A program made the translations under genes and the position numbers. Below the pieces are notes generated by a model, which was not told the DNA's origin, ran no database searches, and saw nothing but the letters and a program-made list of their open reading frames with translations. From Pontiellaceae bacterium B12227 (GTDB taxonomy: Bacteria > Verrucomicrobiota > Kiritimatiellia > Kiritimatiellales > Pontiellaceae): a stretch of DNA of 64,000 nt. Numbering within the stretch: the first letter of the stretch is position 1; every line of letters starts with the position of its first letter. Location: contig JAROAZ010000016.1 of the NCBI GenBank assembly GCA_029432775.1, positions 62,001 to 126,000 on the forward strand, in the 5' to 3' direction. This document shows positions 20,417 through 29,679 of the stretch, piece by piece.

Positions 20417-21232
20417 ATGGGAAAAACAGTAAATGTTAAAGGCGTAAAGTTCGGCGGCAAAAATCCACTAGCGATGATTGCGGGACCGTGTGTGATTGAA
20501 AGCCGGGAAGGCTGTATGGCCATTGCCGACAAACTGGTAAAACTTTCAAAGAAGCAGAATATCCCCTTTGTGTTCAAAGCGTCCTACGACAAAGCCAACC
20601 GCACCTCCATCAATTCCTACCGCGGCCCCGGCATTGAAGCGGGTCTCGAGATCCTCGCCGAGATTAAAGAAAAATATAACGTTCCGGTCCTCACCGACGT
20701 CCACAGTGTGGAAGAGATCAAGATTGCCGCGAAGGTCGTCGACATTATTCAGCTCCCTGCTTTCATGATCCGTCAGACCGATTTTGTGGTGGCCGCCGGC
20801 GAAAGCGGCGCGGTGGTGAATGTGAAAAAAGCCCAGTTTGCCGCCCCGTGGGATATGGCCAACGTGGTTAAGAAAATTGAATCGACCGGCAACACGAAAA
20901 TCATGCTGACCGAGCGCGGGGCGTCCTTCGGCTACAACACGCTCGTGGCCGATATGCGCAGCCTGATTATAATGGGCGAAATGGGCTATCCCGTCATCTT
21001 CGACGCCACCCATTCCGTTCAATCCCCCGGCGGACAGGGCGACACCTCCGGCGGAGACGGACGCTTTGCCCCCTACCTTGCCAAAGCCGCAGCCGCCGTC
21101 GGGGTGGACGGTATGTTTATTGAAACCCATCCGAATCCGGCCGAAGCGCTCTCCGACGGACCGAACATGATCCCGACGAAAGATCTTTCCAAACTCTGGA
21201 AAAAACTGGACGCCATCGACCAGATTAAATAG
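20417..21232 (+). CDS. kdsA: 3-deoxy-8-phosphooctulonate synthase (Kdo-8-P synthase)
   Basis: Condenses phosphoenolpyruvate with arabinose-5-phosphate to give Kdo-8-phosphate for lipopolysaccharide; cytoplasmic. The 271-residue product carries the typical motifs GPCVIES, FKASYDKANRTS, LTDVHS, QLPAFMIRQTD, LTERGASFGYNTLVAD and DATHSVQSPGG. ATG 20417 is used since a GAGGA lies about six bases before it; ATG 20411 is directly against that site and less likely. The next gene (yigZ) follows after 15 bases. Its presence supports a Gram-negative, LPS-making host. Confidence 0.97.
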   Translation: MGKTVNVKGVKFGGKNPLAMIAGPCVIESREGCMAIADKLVKLSKKQNIPFVFKASYDKANRTSINSYRGPGIEAGLEILAEIKEKYNVPVLTDVHSVEEIKIAAKVVDIIQLPAFMIRQTDFVVAAGESGAVVNVKKAQFAAPWDMANVVKKIESTGNTKIMLTERGASFGYNTLVADMRSLIIMGEMGYPVIFDATHSVQSPGGQGDTSGGDGRFAPYLAKAAAAVGVDGMFIETHPNPAEALSDGPNMIPTKDLSKLWKKLDAIDQIK

Positions 21233-21247
21233 CGCGAGCTAAGGACC

Positions 21248-21865
21248 ATGTCCACTACCCGCTATCTTGTTCCAGCGGCTCTTCATTCGGTTGAAACCGT
21301 TGAAAAGAAGAGCCGCTTTATTGCAACGGTCTACCGAATTAAAACACCGGATGAGGCCAAAGCCTTCGTTGAACGGATCCGTACTGAGCACCCGAACGCC
21401 CGTCATCATTGCTGGGCTTATGTCGGCGGACCGGCCGGCAGCACACACCCCTGCGGTATGAGCGACGACGGCGAACCGCACGGCACCGCCGGGCGGCCGA
21501 TGCTGCAGGTGCTTCAAAACTGCGGTATTGGCGAAATCATCGTGGTGGTTACCCGCTATTTCGGAGGAATCAAACTGGGAACCGGCGGCCTGGTTCGTGC
21601 CTATTCCGGCGCGGTTCAAGCCGCACTCGAAACACTGCCAACGGAAGAAGCCATCGAGAAAGAGCGGGTCCGGTTAGGGATGGCTTTTGAACACGAACAA
21701 GCCTTACGTCACCAGTTCGAACTACTCTGCCTGCCACTTCTCAACGTGGAATACGGATCCGGTGTTACGGTTTTAACAGAGATTCCGACCGACCGTTTCG
21801 AGGTCGCATGGGATCAGCTGAAAGGAGCGCTACCTCATGGCGCACTCCGGCTGATTAAAGATTGA
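21248..21865 (+). CDS. yigZ: YigZ/IMPACT family protein
   Basis: A 205-residue member of the IMPACT family. The conserved core is visible: KKSRFIATV near the start, HHCWAYVGG, SDDGEPHGTAGRPML, VVVTRYFGGIKLGTGGLVRAYSGAV. A C-terminal DUF1949-like half follows. The family is linked to translation control or nucleotide binding but the bacterial function is not settled. It lies 15 bases after kdsA and its last 11 bases overlap the end of the convergent SNF2 gene. Confidence 0.93.
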   Translation: MSTTRYLVPAALHSVETVEKKSRFIATVYRIKTPDEAKAFVERIRTEHPNARHHCWAYVGGPAGSTHPCGMSDDGEPHGTAGRPMLQVLQNCGIGEIIVVVTRYFGGIKLGTGGLVRAYSGAVQAALETLPTEEAIEKERVRLGMAFEHEQALRHQFELLCLPLLNVEYGSGVTVLTEIPTDRFEVAWDQLKGALPHGALRLIKD

Positions 21866-24800
21866 GCAGTTCCTGAACGTCTTCCCAGGTCAGCTTCTGC
21901 ATCACCTGCTCATCAGTGGTCAGCGTAGAATCGATAATTCCTTTTTTGTGCTCCTGCATTGCCAGTACTTTTTCTTCCACCGTGCCTTTGGTAATGAGCT
22001 TGACGGAGTAAACCGTCCGCTTCTGGCCGATACGGTGTGCACGGTCGGTGGCCTGATCTTCCACGGCCGGATTCCACCACGGATCGAAATGAATCACCAT
22101 GTCGGCACCGGTCAGATTCAGTCCGGTTCCGCCGGCTTTCAGACTCATGAGAAATACCGGAATGGTGTGATCCTTATTGAACTTACGAACCACATCCTGT
22201 CGATCCTTGGTGCTGCCGTCCAGATAGGTATATTTGATGCCCCGCTCATTCATTTCTTCTCTCAGAATACCCAGCATACTCGTAAACTGGCTGAAAACCA
22301 GCACACGGTGCTTACTGTCGATGGCTTCGTTGAGCAGCTCAAAGAACAGTTCCATCTTGGCGGACGGATGCTTGCTCTTCACACCGTCCAGCTTCAATAG
22401 ATCAATGTGGTTACAGGTCTGGCGCAGGCGCAGCAGCGTTTTGAGAATTTCCATGCGGCTCTTGTTAAAGCCTTCTTTCTCAACCATTTCACTGATCTTG
22501 TTTTTCGAATCCTCGAGCAGCTGTTTATATACCTTGTGCTGATCCTGCGTAAGTTTGCACGGTGCCACACGCACAATTTTTTCCGGCAGGTCTTTTGCCA
22601 CATATTTCTTCAGGCGACGCAACAGGAACGGATGCAGCTTCCGGCGGAGCTTGGACTGCGCATGTTCGCCCTCTTCCCCGCCGTTGAGGATCGGCAGTTC
22701 GTAGTATTCCCGGAAATCCTTGTGGTTGCCCAGATAACCGGGCATCAGATAATCCATGATGGACCACAGATCAGTAACGCCGTTTTCGATCGGCGTTCCG
22801 GTCAGTACGAGTTTGTGGTCGGCCTTGATTTTCTTTGCGGCCAGCGAATTCTGTGTGGCGCGGTTTTTAATGTGCTGCGCTTCATCCAGAATGGCGATGG
22901 AATAGGTGAATTCAACATGCTTCTCAATATCGCGGCGCATCAGCGCATACGACGTAATCACCAGGTCCACCTTCGGAATATTTTTCCACTTTCGGTGCCG
23001 GTCGGTGCCATGAAGCGTTAATGATTTTAAATTCGGTGTGAACTTGGCGGCTTCTTCTTTCCAGTTTTCCACCAGACTGGTCGGGCAGATGATCAGCGCG
23101 GGTTTGCCCTGATGATGCTCATCGGATCGGCCCAGCTGAATCCATGCAAGGGTCTGAAGTGTTTTTCCCAGTCCCATTTCATCGGCCAGAATGCCGCAGA
23201 ACCCGCGATTTTCGAGGAAACGCAGCCAGTTGACCCCCTCCTGCTGATAGGAGCGCAGTGTGGCTTTCAGTTTCGGATGCAGATCAACTTCCTGAACGGA
23301 ATCCTGTTCGTTCTGCTGTTGGGCCCGCTCCATCCAGTTCGGGGTAGCTTTAATATTGATGCCGTCGAGCGCATTCAGGGAGGACTCAACGTAGCTTCCA
23401 TAAATGCCGCTCATGCGGAATGAACCCGGTTTGTCGCCGGTGCCAACCGCGCAGTCCTCAAAGACTTCGCGTGCCTGCAGAATGGCATCGCCGTCGAGCA
23501 GGATGGTGCGGCCGTTCCGCTCAATAAAGGAATCGCCCTTCATCAGCGCGCGTTGAATATCCCGTTCAGAAATGCTGCCGGTTCCAACGTCATACTGATA
23601 GCTGACGTCGAAATAGTCGCCCTTCTCGGATTCATCCACCTGAACAATCGGGGTCACATAGTCCGCTTTCTCAGCAAACGGTTTCACGCGGCCCTCCAGC
23701 TCAACATCCCAGCCAAAGCGGCGGACCTGCGGAACGCCGGTTCCGAGGAAATTGAGTACTTCGCGCGGGCCGACGATATTTTTCAGGGTATCGCCTGCCC
23801 GGCCGTCGAAATGAACCGCCTGAAGCCGCTGGACGGCTTTCTTTTCGGCCGCCATGTTGCGGATGCGGTATTTCAGCAAGTCGCGCGGATCCGGAATGGC
23901 AAAGTTACCGCGCATATCGGCCCGGCCGGCCACCAGTTCCACTTCATCGTTATAACGGGCATACAGCGTTGCCGCCAGCGAAGCCGGGCTGCCTTTCACC
24001 ACCAGACGGAAAGTCGGCTTGGCCGGCTTCATGAAAAAGAGGTCGGGTGTGATCTCCGTGCGGACGGCCGCCACTTTTTCAATTTGCGGCAGTTCCGTCA
24101 TCAGAAAAGCAGGAATGGTTTCGCGCGGGATGGTCAGCTTCCCTGCATAAATTTCCAGCATCGGTTTCGGAAAAATGTTGCTGAGCGGCCAGAATTCGCC
24201 GGCACTGAAAATCCAACCGGACTTATGACCGATGATGTAGGTCGGGAACATGTCGACTTTACCATCCGGCAACTCCGTGGTGATGTGCAGTATCAGCTCC
24301 CCGTTTTCACGGTTCATGTCCATTTCCATGACGGAATCAAGCGTTCCGTTATTGACGAGACACCCTTTTTTCTGCCCTTTCTGATGAATGACCTTGCCTT
24401 GGTGAAGCCGCAGGATATTGATCAGATCATAAATTGAAATCGGAATTTCACTCTTCAGGGCTCCCCCGCAGATGTCTTCCAGTACATACAGCAGATTTTC
24501 ATCGCGCCGCGGAAATGAAAACGGGATGTCAGTCGGGGTATCAGTGGCGGCGGTTCGTTTTTTATTGAATTCGACAGAAACATGAACAGAGGTCTTCTGC
24601 GCCTTCAGCTGTTCCTGCCAGTCTTCGGCCAATTCGATAATGAGATGGGCCTTAACCGCACCGGGCTCGTCTTTGCGGACCCGCTGAATTCGAGTGCCCT
24701 CGGCCGCTTTTGCAATCCGGTCGATCCGGCGTTTTTCGTTGTTGGCCTTCCGCTTCCGGTCGGGATCGGATTGCTGTTTGATGACTTCCAGCCCCATGGC

Positions 24801-25058
24801 CACCAGATGCGAACAGATCAGTCCGCGTTCCTGGTTATCACGGCACGGGCAGTGATTTTCCACTAAGCCGTTTTTAAGAATTTCAAACTTACTGCGCATT
24901 CCGCGCGGCCCCAGGTTGAGCTGACCTGTAATAAACGGGTGCTCAAACGTAACTTTTTCCACCACACCACGCTCAAACAACGCCTTGCCGTCGCGAAATG
25001 CGCGCCAGCCGGCCCAGTCCTTTAGCTTTTTTTCGTTATATGGCAGTGAATCAGGCAT
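21855..25058 (-). CDS. SNF2-family helicase with SWIM zinc finger
   Basis: A 1067-residue ATP-dependent DNA translocase. An N-terminal SWIM zinc finger (CPCRDNQERGLICSH, residues ~94-108) suggests DNA or protein binding. A middle region of ~450 residues resembles the bacterial SNF2 accessory region. The motor starts near residue 610: motif I DEMGLGKTLQTLAW, Ia CPTSLVENW, II LDEAQHIKN, III LTGTPIEN, then the C-terminal lobe FSQFTSMLG, GGTGLNLTGADMVIHFDPWWNP and DRAHRIGQKRTV. Such proteins are widespread in PVC bacteria, with proposed roles in transcription or repair that are not proven. It is divergent from panD across a 219-base gap. Confidence 0.94.
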   Translation of the reverse strand: MPDSLPYNEKKLKDWAGWRAFRDGKALFERGVVEKVTFEHPFITGQLNLGPRGMRSKFEILKNGLVENHCPCRDNQERGLICSHLVAMGLEVIKQQSDPDRKRKANNEKRRIDRIAKAAEGTRIQRVRKDEPGAVKAHLIIELAEDWQEQLKAQKTSVHVSVEFNKKRTAATDTPTDIPFSFPRRDENLLYVLEDICGGALKSEIPISIYDLINILRLHQGKVIHQKGQKKGCLVNNGTLDSVMEMDMNRENGELILHITTELPDGKVDMFPTYIIGHKSGWIFSAGEFWPLSNIFPKPMLEIYAGKLTIPRETIPAFLMTELPQIEKVAAVRTEITPDLFFMKPAKPTFRLVVKGSPASLAATLYARYNDEVELVAGRADMRGNFAIPDPRDLLKYRIRNMAAEKKAVQRLQAVHFDGRAGDTLKNIVGPREVLNFLGTGVPQVRRFGWDVELEGRVKPFAEKADYVTPIVQVDESEKGDYFDVSYQYDVGTGSISERDIQRALMKGDSFIERNGRTILLDGDAILQAREVFEDCAVGTGDKPGSFRMSGIYGSYVESSLNALDGINIKATPNWMERAQQQNEQDSVQEVDLHPKLKATLRSYQQEGVNWLRFLENRGFCGILADEMGLGKTLQTLAWIQLGRSDEHHQGKPALIICPTSLVENWKEEAAKFTPNLKSLTLHGTDRHRKWKNIPKVDLVITSYALMRRDIEKHVEFTYSIAILDEAQHIKNRATQNSLAAKKIKADHKLVLTGTPIENGVTDLWSIMDYLMPGYLGNHKDFREYYELPILNGGEEGEHAQSKLRRKLHPFLLRRLKKYVAKDLPEKIVRVAPCKLTQDQHKVYKQLLEDSKNKISEMVEKEGFNKSRMEILKTLLRLRQTCNHIDLLKLDGVKSKHPSAKMELFFELLNEAIDSKHRVLVFSQFTSMLGILREEMNERGIKYTYLDGSTKDRQDVVRKFNKDHTIPVFLMSLKAGGTGLNLTGADMVIHFDPWWNPAVEDQATDRAHRIGQKRTVYSVKLITKGTVEEKVLAMQEHKKGIIDSTLTTDEQVMQKLTWEDVQELLNL

Positions 25059-25277
25059 TAGTCATTGCTTCTTTAAATGATGTGGGAAATAGACTCCATT
25101 TTCTCCACTTCACGGGATAAATCGATCAAAATTTCAGTTTTTTATGCTAACAGAATCCTGACAATCTATTTTCCAAGCCTTGTAACCCGGCATTTATGGA
25201 TTAAATCGGCATAAAACAGGTATTGACGGAACCCCTGCCCCGGAACATTATGCGCGCCTTTGAAACGAGGAATCTCC

Positions 25278-25631
25278 ATGCAACGGATCATGAAAAAATC
25301 GAAAATACACACGGCCACCATTACCGGGCTGGAGTTGTATTATGAAGGCAGTGTAACCATCGACCGCGATCTGATGGACGCCGCCGATATGCTTCCAGGT
25401 GAACAGGTTCAGATTGTCAACCTGAACAACGGTGAACGCTTCGTGACCTATACGATTTCCGGCGAGCGAGGCTCCGGCGCCATTGAACTGAACGGTCCGG
25501 CCGCCCGTCTGGCCGCCCGCGGCGATAAAGTCATCATCATTTCCTACGGTAACTACGACGATGAAGAAGCCAGGGCGCTCGAACCGATCGTGGTCTTTGT
25601 GGACGATGAGAATCGGCGCGTTCAGAAATGA
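25278..25631 (+). CDS. panD: Aspartate 1-decarboxylase proenzyme
   Basis: Makes beta-alanine from aspartate for pantothenate and coenzyme A. The 117-residue product has the self-cleavage site Gly24-Ser25 in YYEGSVTID, which yields the pyruvoyl group, as well as the conserved GERFVTYTI and [21 protein letters not shown] 25278 is preceded by AGGA at a seven-base spacing; an upstream TTG in frame is unlikely. Its stop overlaps the next ATG by four bases (ATGA). Confidence 0.96.
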   Translation: MQRIMKKSKIHTATITGLELYYEGSVTIDRDLMDAADMLPGEQVQIVNLNNGERFVTYTISGERGSGAIELNGPAARLAARGDKVIIISYGNYDDEEARALEPIVVFVDDENRRVQK

Positions 25632-26773
25632 GCGACTACCTCTACCAAAACACAGAACAATACTTCGGGCAGCTGGCCGGCGGCGCGCAAAAGTGCGGCG
25701 AAGAAGAACTGAAAAAACTCGGCGCCACGCGCATCCGGGCCGGCTATCTGGGGTTCTACTTCTGCGCCGACCCGGTCACTATTTACAATATTGTTTATAA
25801 AACCCGCATCTTTTCTCGCATCCTCGCCCCGCTGCTGGCCTTCGACTGCCACTCCGAAAAATATCTGTATAAAACGGCACAGCAAATCGACTGGTCCGAC
25901 TTTCTGACCCTGCATAAGACCTTTGCAATTACTTCCAACGTGGCCGACAGCAATATTCGCAACTCGCAATATGCCGGACAGATCCTCAAGGATGCCATTG
26001 TGGACCAGTTCAGGGAAAAAACCACCCAGCGCCCGAATGTAGACACGCGCTTCCCCGACCTGATGCTGAACCTTTATATCCACGAAAACAAAGCCCGCAT
26101 CAGCGTGGATCTGGGCGGAGGCTCGCTGCATAAACGCGGTTACCGCACCGAATCGGTCGAAGCTCCTATGCAGGAAACGCTCGCCGCGACGATTCTGCAA
26201 CTATCTGAATGGAACGGCGAACGCCCGCTCTACGATCCGTTCTGTGGCTCCGGCACCATTCTTTGCGAAGCCTTTATGAAAGCCGGCAACATTCCGGCCG
26301 CCACCATTCGACATAAATTTGGATTCCTGCGTCTGCCCGACTTCGATGCCACGGTGTGGAATCAGATTAAAACCAAGGCCAATAACGAAACGGTAGATAT
26401 ACCCGATGGATTAATCAGCGGCAGCGACATCAGTCCCGACGCCGCAAAAGCCGTACGCGCCAACCGAAATAATCTTCCAGAGCTTGGAACCATCAAGGTG
26501 CGCCGTTCGGACTTCCAATCATTGGAAGGGTTTACCAATACCACCATCGTCACCAACCCGCCCTACGGCATCCGTCTTGGCGATCCCGCCGAAGTGGCCG
26601 GTCTGCTGAAAGAGTTCGGCGATTTCCTGAAACAGAAGTGTACCGGCTCCACCGCCTATATTTATTACGGTGAAAAATCGCTCGTCAAAAAACTCGGCCT
26701 CAAACCGGAATGGCGCCATGAGCTCCGCGCCGGCGGCCTGGACGGCGTGCTCTGCAAATACGAGTTGTATTAA
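25628..26773 (+). CDS. THUMP-domain class I RNA methyltransferase (RlmL/YpsC-like N2-guanosine type)
   Basis: A 381-residue SAM-dependent methyltransferase. The first ~165 residues match a ferredoxin-like plus THUMP RNA-binding module. The UPF0020 methyltransferase domain has [13 protein letters not shown] (SAM loop) and [11 protein letters not shown], the N-P-P-Y motif used for base amino methylation. The likely target is 23S rRNA G2445 or an equivalent, by family. It overlaps panD by four bases. Two TTCCAA-type palindromes fall in the gene 38 bases apart and encode L-P-E-L-G-T and F-Q-S-L-E-G between the SAM loop and the NPPY motif, a loop likely to tolerate change. Confidence 0.92.
   Translation: MSDYLYQNTEQYFGQLAGGAQKCGEEELKKLGATRIRAGYLGFYFCADPVTIYNIVYKTRIFSRILAPLLAFDCHSEKYLYKTAQQIDWSDFLTLHKTFAITSNVADSNIRNSQYAGQILKDAIVDQFREKTTQRPNVDTRFPDLMLNLYIHENKARISVDLGGGSLHKRGYRTESVEAPMQETLAATILQLSEWNGERPLYDPFCGSGTILCEAFMKAGNIPAATIRHKFGFLRLPDFDATVWNQIKTKANNETVDIPDGLISGSDISPDAAKAVRANRNNLPELGTIKVRRSDFQSLEGFTNTTIVTNPPYGIRLGDPAEVAGLLKEFGDFLKQKCTGSTAYIYYGEKSLVKKLGLKPEWRHELRAGGLDGVLCKYELY
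26475..26489. repeat. Near-palindrome TTCCA-N5-TGGAA in the methyltransferase gene
   Basis: TTCCAGAGCTTGGAA, one step from consensus, 38 bases before the perfect copy at 26513. Confidence 0.7.
26513..26527. repeat. TTCCAA-N3-TTGGAA palindrome in the methyltransferase gene
   Basis: TTCCAATCATTGGAA, read as F-Q-S-L-E. Confidence 0.92.
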
Positions 26774-26793
26774 CCCGCTTCAACCTCAGAAAC

Positions 26794-26827
26794 GTTACAG
26801 TCATTGGATATTTCCAATGGCTGTAAC
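26794..26827. repeat. 34-base inverted repeat after the methyltransferase gene
   Basis: GTTACAG-T-CATTGG, a six-base loop, then CCAATG-G-CTGTAAC: 14-base arms with one mismatch. The inner arms are CATTGG/CCAATG, that is, the palindrome half-sites in the opposite order. There is no T-run, so it is not a standard terminator. Confidence 0.8.
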
Positions 26828-26849
26828 CGCCCAGATAGAGCTATCTATT

Positions 26850-26864
26850 TTCCAATCATTGGAA
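26850..26864. repeat. TTCCAA-N3-TTGGAA palindrome, intergenic
   Basis: TTCCAATCATTGGAA, 23 bases after the inverted repeat at 26794. Confidence 0.92.
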
Positions 26865-27144
26865 AACTACCTCCTCCATCCCTTGCAACAGGAAAGCTCT
26901 CCTGTGCTTCATCCTGCAAGGATTTCTGAGAGCCAGACCTCTTAATTCTCTGTTCTGACATAAACCTCCGTTTTTTATCATTTCTGAGACAAAAGATATT
27001 TGCCGCTTCTGCTCCCGCTATAAAATATGGCTCTCGCATATAGCTTCCGTGCCGTTAATTGGAAACGGTGCAAATAAAACCGATCCGCTTTTGATCTGGC
27101 ATGTATAGTGCTTTCATTTTGGAGACTTCATCTAAAAACTTAAT

Positions 27145-27591
27145 ATGCACTCAACTACTAAAACTGATTCGCTAGGCAGTAGAAAAGGAACTTCCCTTGT
27201 AGAAACGGTCGTTTCTCTTTTCCTTTTTTCCATTTTTATCGCCGGTGCCTGCAAGGTCATGATTTCCCACCGCCAGGTAACTGATAAAGCAAGAGCCCAC
27301 TACACCGCTGTGAATATTGCCAAAAATCAGATCGAACAGATTCGCAATACCCTGACGCGCATTGGATATGACCAGATCTTCAATAACGAAGAAAAAGAAA
27401 TTCAGGTCGCTGCCAACGGAGAGGTAAGCAATCTTGGAAAATTCCGAAGAACCACGGAAATCACCAGTGTTAATGACGGAATGGTGGAGATTGTGGTGAC
27501 CGTTGAAATACTGGACCGGAAAAAACTTAAATTCGGCAAGGAATCCGAAGTATTGCGAACCTATCTTGCAAGGCCGTTAAAGCGATCGTGA
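27145..27591 (+). CDS. Prepilin-like protein, PilV/GspI type
   Basis: A 148-residue minor pilin or pseudopilin. The class III leader is KGTSLVETVVSLFLFSIF: cleavage after Gly16 with Glu at +5 and a long hydrophobic helix. An N-methylation role by PilD is expected. The rest has the alpha/beta pilin look (NIAKNQIEQIRNT). It is followed by a second prepilin gene with a four-base overlap (GTGA), so the three genes up to 30900 form an operon. No pilus motor or secretin gene is in the window. Confidence 0.85.
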   Translation: MHSTTKTDSLGSRKGTSLVETVVSLFLFSIFIAGACKVMISHRQVTDKARAHYTAVNIAKNQIEQIRNTLTRIGYDQIFNNEEKEIQVAANGEVSNLGKFRRTTEITSVNDGMVEIVVTVEILDRKKLKFGKESEVLRTYLARPLKRS

Positions 27592-29660
27592 ATATGCTTC
27601 CTTCTACTAAATATAAACAAGGGTTCACCATTACGGAAGTGGTTGTTTCCTCCATGATTTTTGTGATGGCCGTAGGTGTCGCCATGAGCGGCTACATTTT
27701 TTCGCTGAAGAACACGAATTCGGCCAACACGCAAAGCGAACTGGACTCGGACGTCCAATTGGCTATTGAAATGCTGAAAAAAGACATGCGACTTTCCTCC
27801 ATGTCGCTGGTCAGCTATTACCCCGCACAACCGCCCTATACCGCCATCAGCTTTCCTATTGCTTATGATGTGGACGGCGACGGTATGCTGGAACGTGATG
27901 AGAAAAAAATTAAATGGAACGACACCGTTATCTATCATGTTCGTAAAGGAACTCCGAATGAATTGGTAAGGACCGTATTCAAATCAAGAAATAATAATCT
28001 GGATCAGGCGGAACGGTTTGAGCAATTGAAAAAAGTGGTTGAAAGCGGAGGTGATAACGGAGCTCAATCGCGTGTCATATTCGAAAACCTTCTGAACTGG
28101 CAGTTGAACCCGCGCATCGGGCAATACAACGGTTATGATGACATCCACACATTAGAAGAAGATGTTTTTCTCGGCTATGCCCTTCTGGATAACGGCGACC
28201 ACAATATCACATTTGAAGCTATTGACGCCGGAGCAGAAGGAGGATACACCATCGGCATTGATCAGATCATGGCAACCCCCTCATCCTTGCCGCAGGAAGG
28301 CGAAAGTCTTTCGCACGGAAGTGAAGAAGGGGCATCGGCCACACGGGTACTTGACCGACAGGCAAAAGGGAATTTTCTTTTGAATTTCCCGGCTCAGAAT
28401 GCCGGCGATAAATTTACGGTAACGGTCCACAATGACAAATGGATTGAAACCAACTTTGAAGATCCGGAAGAGCTCAGTCATGTTGAGGTAAAATTTGATG
28501 AGAGCTTAACCCCCGCAAACCTGGTCGTGCAGCTAACAGGCATGGAAGCCGCGTGGAATGTCCGAAACCAAACGGGCGCTCCCACCTACGGTACCCCCGG
28601 GATTGAAATGAAAGGAACGGTGATTCGCCAACTTCAAAAAGGTGACTCCATTCTCGGAGGTGGGTTCATCCATGAAGAAGGTCTTAGAAGCCGGGTGGTT
28701 TTCCGGGCTTCCGACGATCAGGCTTTCCGCATCCGGTATGTTTATTTTGGTGAAAGTGCCGGCAGTGACTCCATTCACATGGGTTATAAAAACACGCCGA
28801 CACGACTGAACCTTGTGAATTACTCCGGCACGGAAACTTCAGCATTTTCCATCCCGGCCGGACATTCCGTAACTTCTGCATGGACCGATATAGAAATTAA
28901 TCCTACCAATAATTATCTGGTTACCTACTCGGTCGCCAATAATGGCTCAAAAGACTCCCCGGCAGCCTGGCGGGATTACAATGCAGGCACCAATAGCGCG
29001 TCGTCCACCACCCGCCTCACGTTCATCTCCGAGACCGCATCTTATACAGCAGCCCAACTGGCTAAAGAGACGCAAAACTGGGACTCTCTGTCAGACACGG
29101 AAGGGCTGAATACACTGGCTCCACTTTACACCATTGGACTGGAAGAAATTCAGGTTTGTTATTCACCAACCGGTTCATTCACTTCCCAGATTGTTGACAC
29201 CACCCTGAAGCCGCCGTCCTATGAAAGAATCAGCTATGATGCTGATATTCCAACGGGAACCGCCCTCAAGTTTAAAGTGCGGACAGGCGACAATCCGGAT
29301 ATGTCGGACAGCTCAGACTGGGACGATATTGAATACTCCAGTCTTTTCAGTGCAGGCTATAAGCGGTATGTGCAATTTCAGGCAACGCTCGAGTCCGATG
29401 ATGACATGCTGCAAACCCCACGTTTAAAAGATGTAATGGTAGACTGGGCCGGCCAGACGCGTCTTGTAAATATCGGAGGCACTTTCAGCAAGGGACCGAA
29501 CCATGGCGTTTTTGAAATCAGCGTCGATGGAAAAAAGCTGACTTCCGCTCTCGTCGTTGACCTTGAAATCTATAAGGACGTTCTGACGATGAATAATAAA
29601 ACGACCAGGATCAGTTCCTCTCAGAAGGTCGAAATAAGCCCTCGAAACACCGGCTTTTAA
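27588..29660 (+). CDS. Large prepilin-like protein, PilW type
   Basis: A 690-residue protein with a prepilin leader (KQGFTITEVVVSSMIFVM; Glu at +5). The size is three times that of a usual PilW, so most of it is a surface domain of unknown function. A beta-rich region near residues 250-480 includes a stretch like secreted carbohydrate- or adhesin-type modules, and a second at about 510-615 (YERISYDADIPTGTALKFK) resembles a discoidin-like or fibronectin-like fold; neither call is firm. The start may be GTG 27588, which overlaps the preceding stop, or ATG 27594. It probably forms the tip of a type IV-like or type II pseudopilus with its neighbours. Confidence 0.8.
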   Translation: MNMLPSTKYKQGFTITEVVVSSMIFVMAVGVAMSGYIFSLKNTNSANTQSELDSDVQLAIEMLKKDMRLSSMSLVSYYPAQPPYTAISFPIAYDVDGDGMLERDEKKIKWNDTVIYHVRKGTPNELVRTVFKSRNNNLDQAERFEQLKKVVESGGDNGAQSRVIFENLLNWQLNPRIGQYNGYDDIHTLEEDVFLGYALLDNGDHNITFEAIDAGAEGGYTIGIDQIMATPSSLPQEGESLSHGSEEGASATRVLDRQAKGNFLLNFPAQNAGDKFTVTVHNDKWIETNFEDPEELSHVEVKFDESLTPANLVVQLTGMEAAWNVRNQTGAPTYGTPGIEMKGTVIRQLQKGDSILGGGFIHEEGLRSRVVFRASDDQAFRIRYVYFGESAGSDSIHMGYKNTPTRLNLVNYSGTETSAFSIPAGHSVTSAWTDIEINPTNNYLVTYSVANNGSKDSPAAWRDYNAGTNSASSTTRLTFISETASYTAAQLAKETQNWDSLSDTEGLNTLAPLYTIGLEEIQVCYSPTGSFTSQIVDTTLKPPSYERISYDADIPTGTALKFKVRTGDNPDMSDSSDWDDIEYSSLFSAGYKRYVQFQATLESDDDMLQTPRLKDVMVDWAGQTRLVNIGGTFSKGPNHGVFEISVDGKKLTSALVVDLEIYKDVLTMNNKTTRISSSQKVEISPRNTGF

Positions 29661-29679
29661 TATATAGGGAGAAATAGTC

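Larger units (their letters stand above)
26774..27144. other. Gene-free stretch with two inverted repeats
   Basis: 371 bases without a credible gene. It holds the 34-base inverted repeat at 26794 and the palindrome at 26850. The remainder is AT-rich and probably contains the promoter of the prepilin genes; no promoter boxes were convincing. Confidence 0.6.

Noticed and set aside
26794..26827. Intrinsic terminator after the methyltransferase gene
   Set aside because: The stem is good but no T-run follows on either side. Listed as an inverted repeat only.
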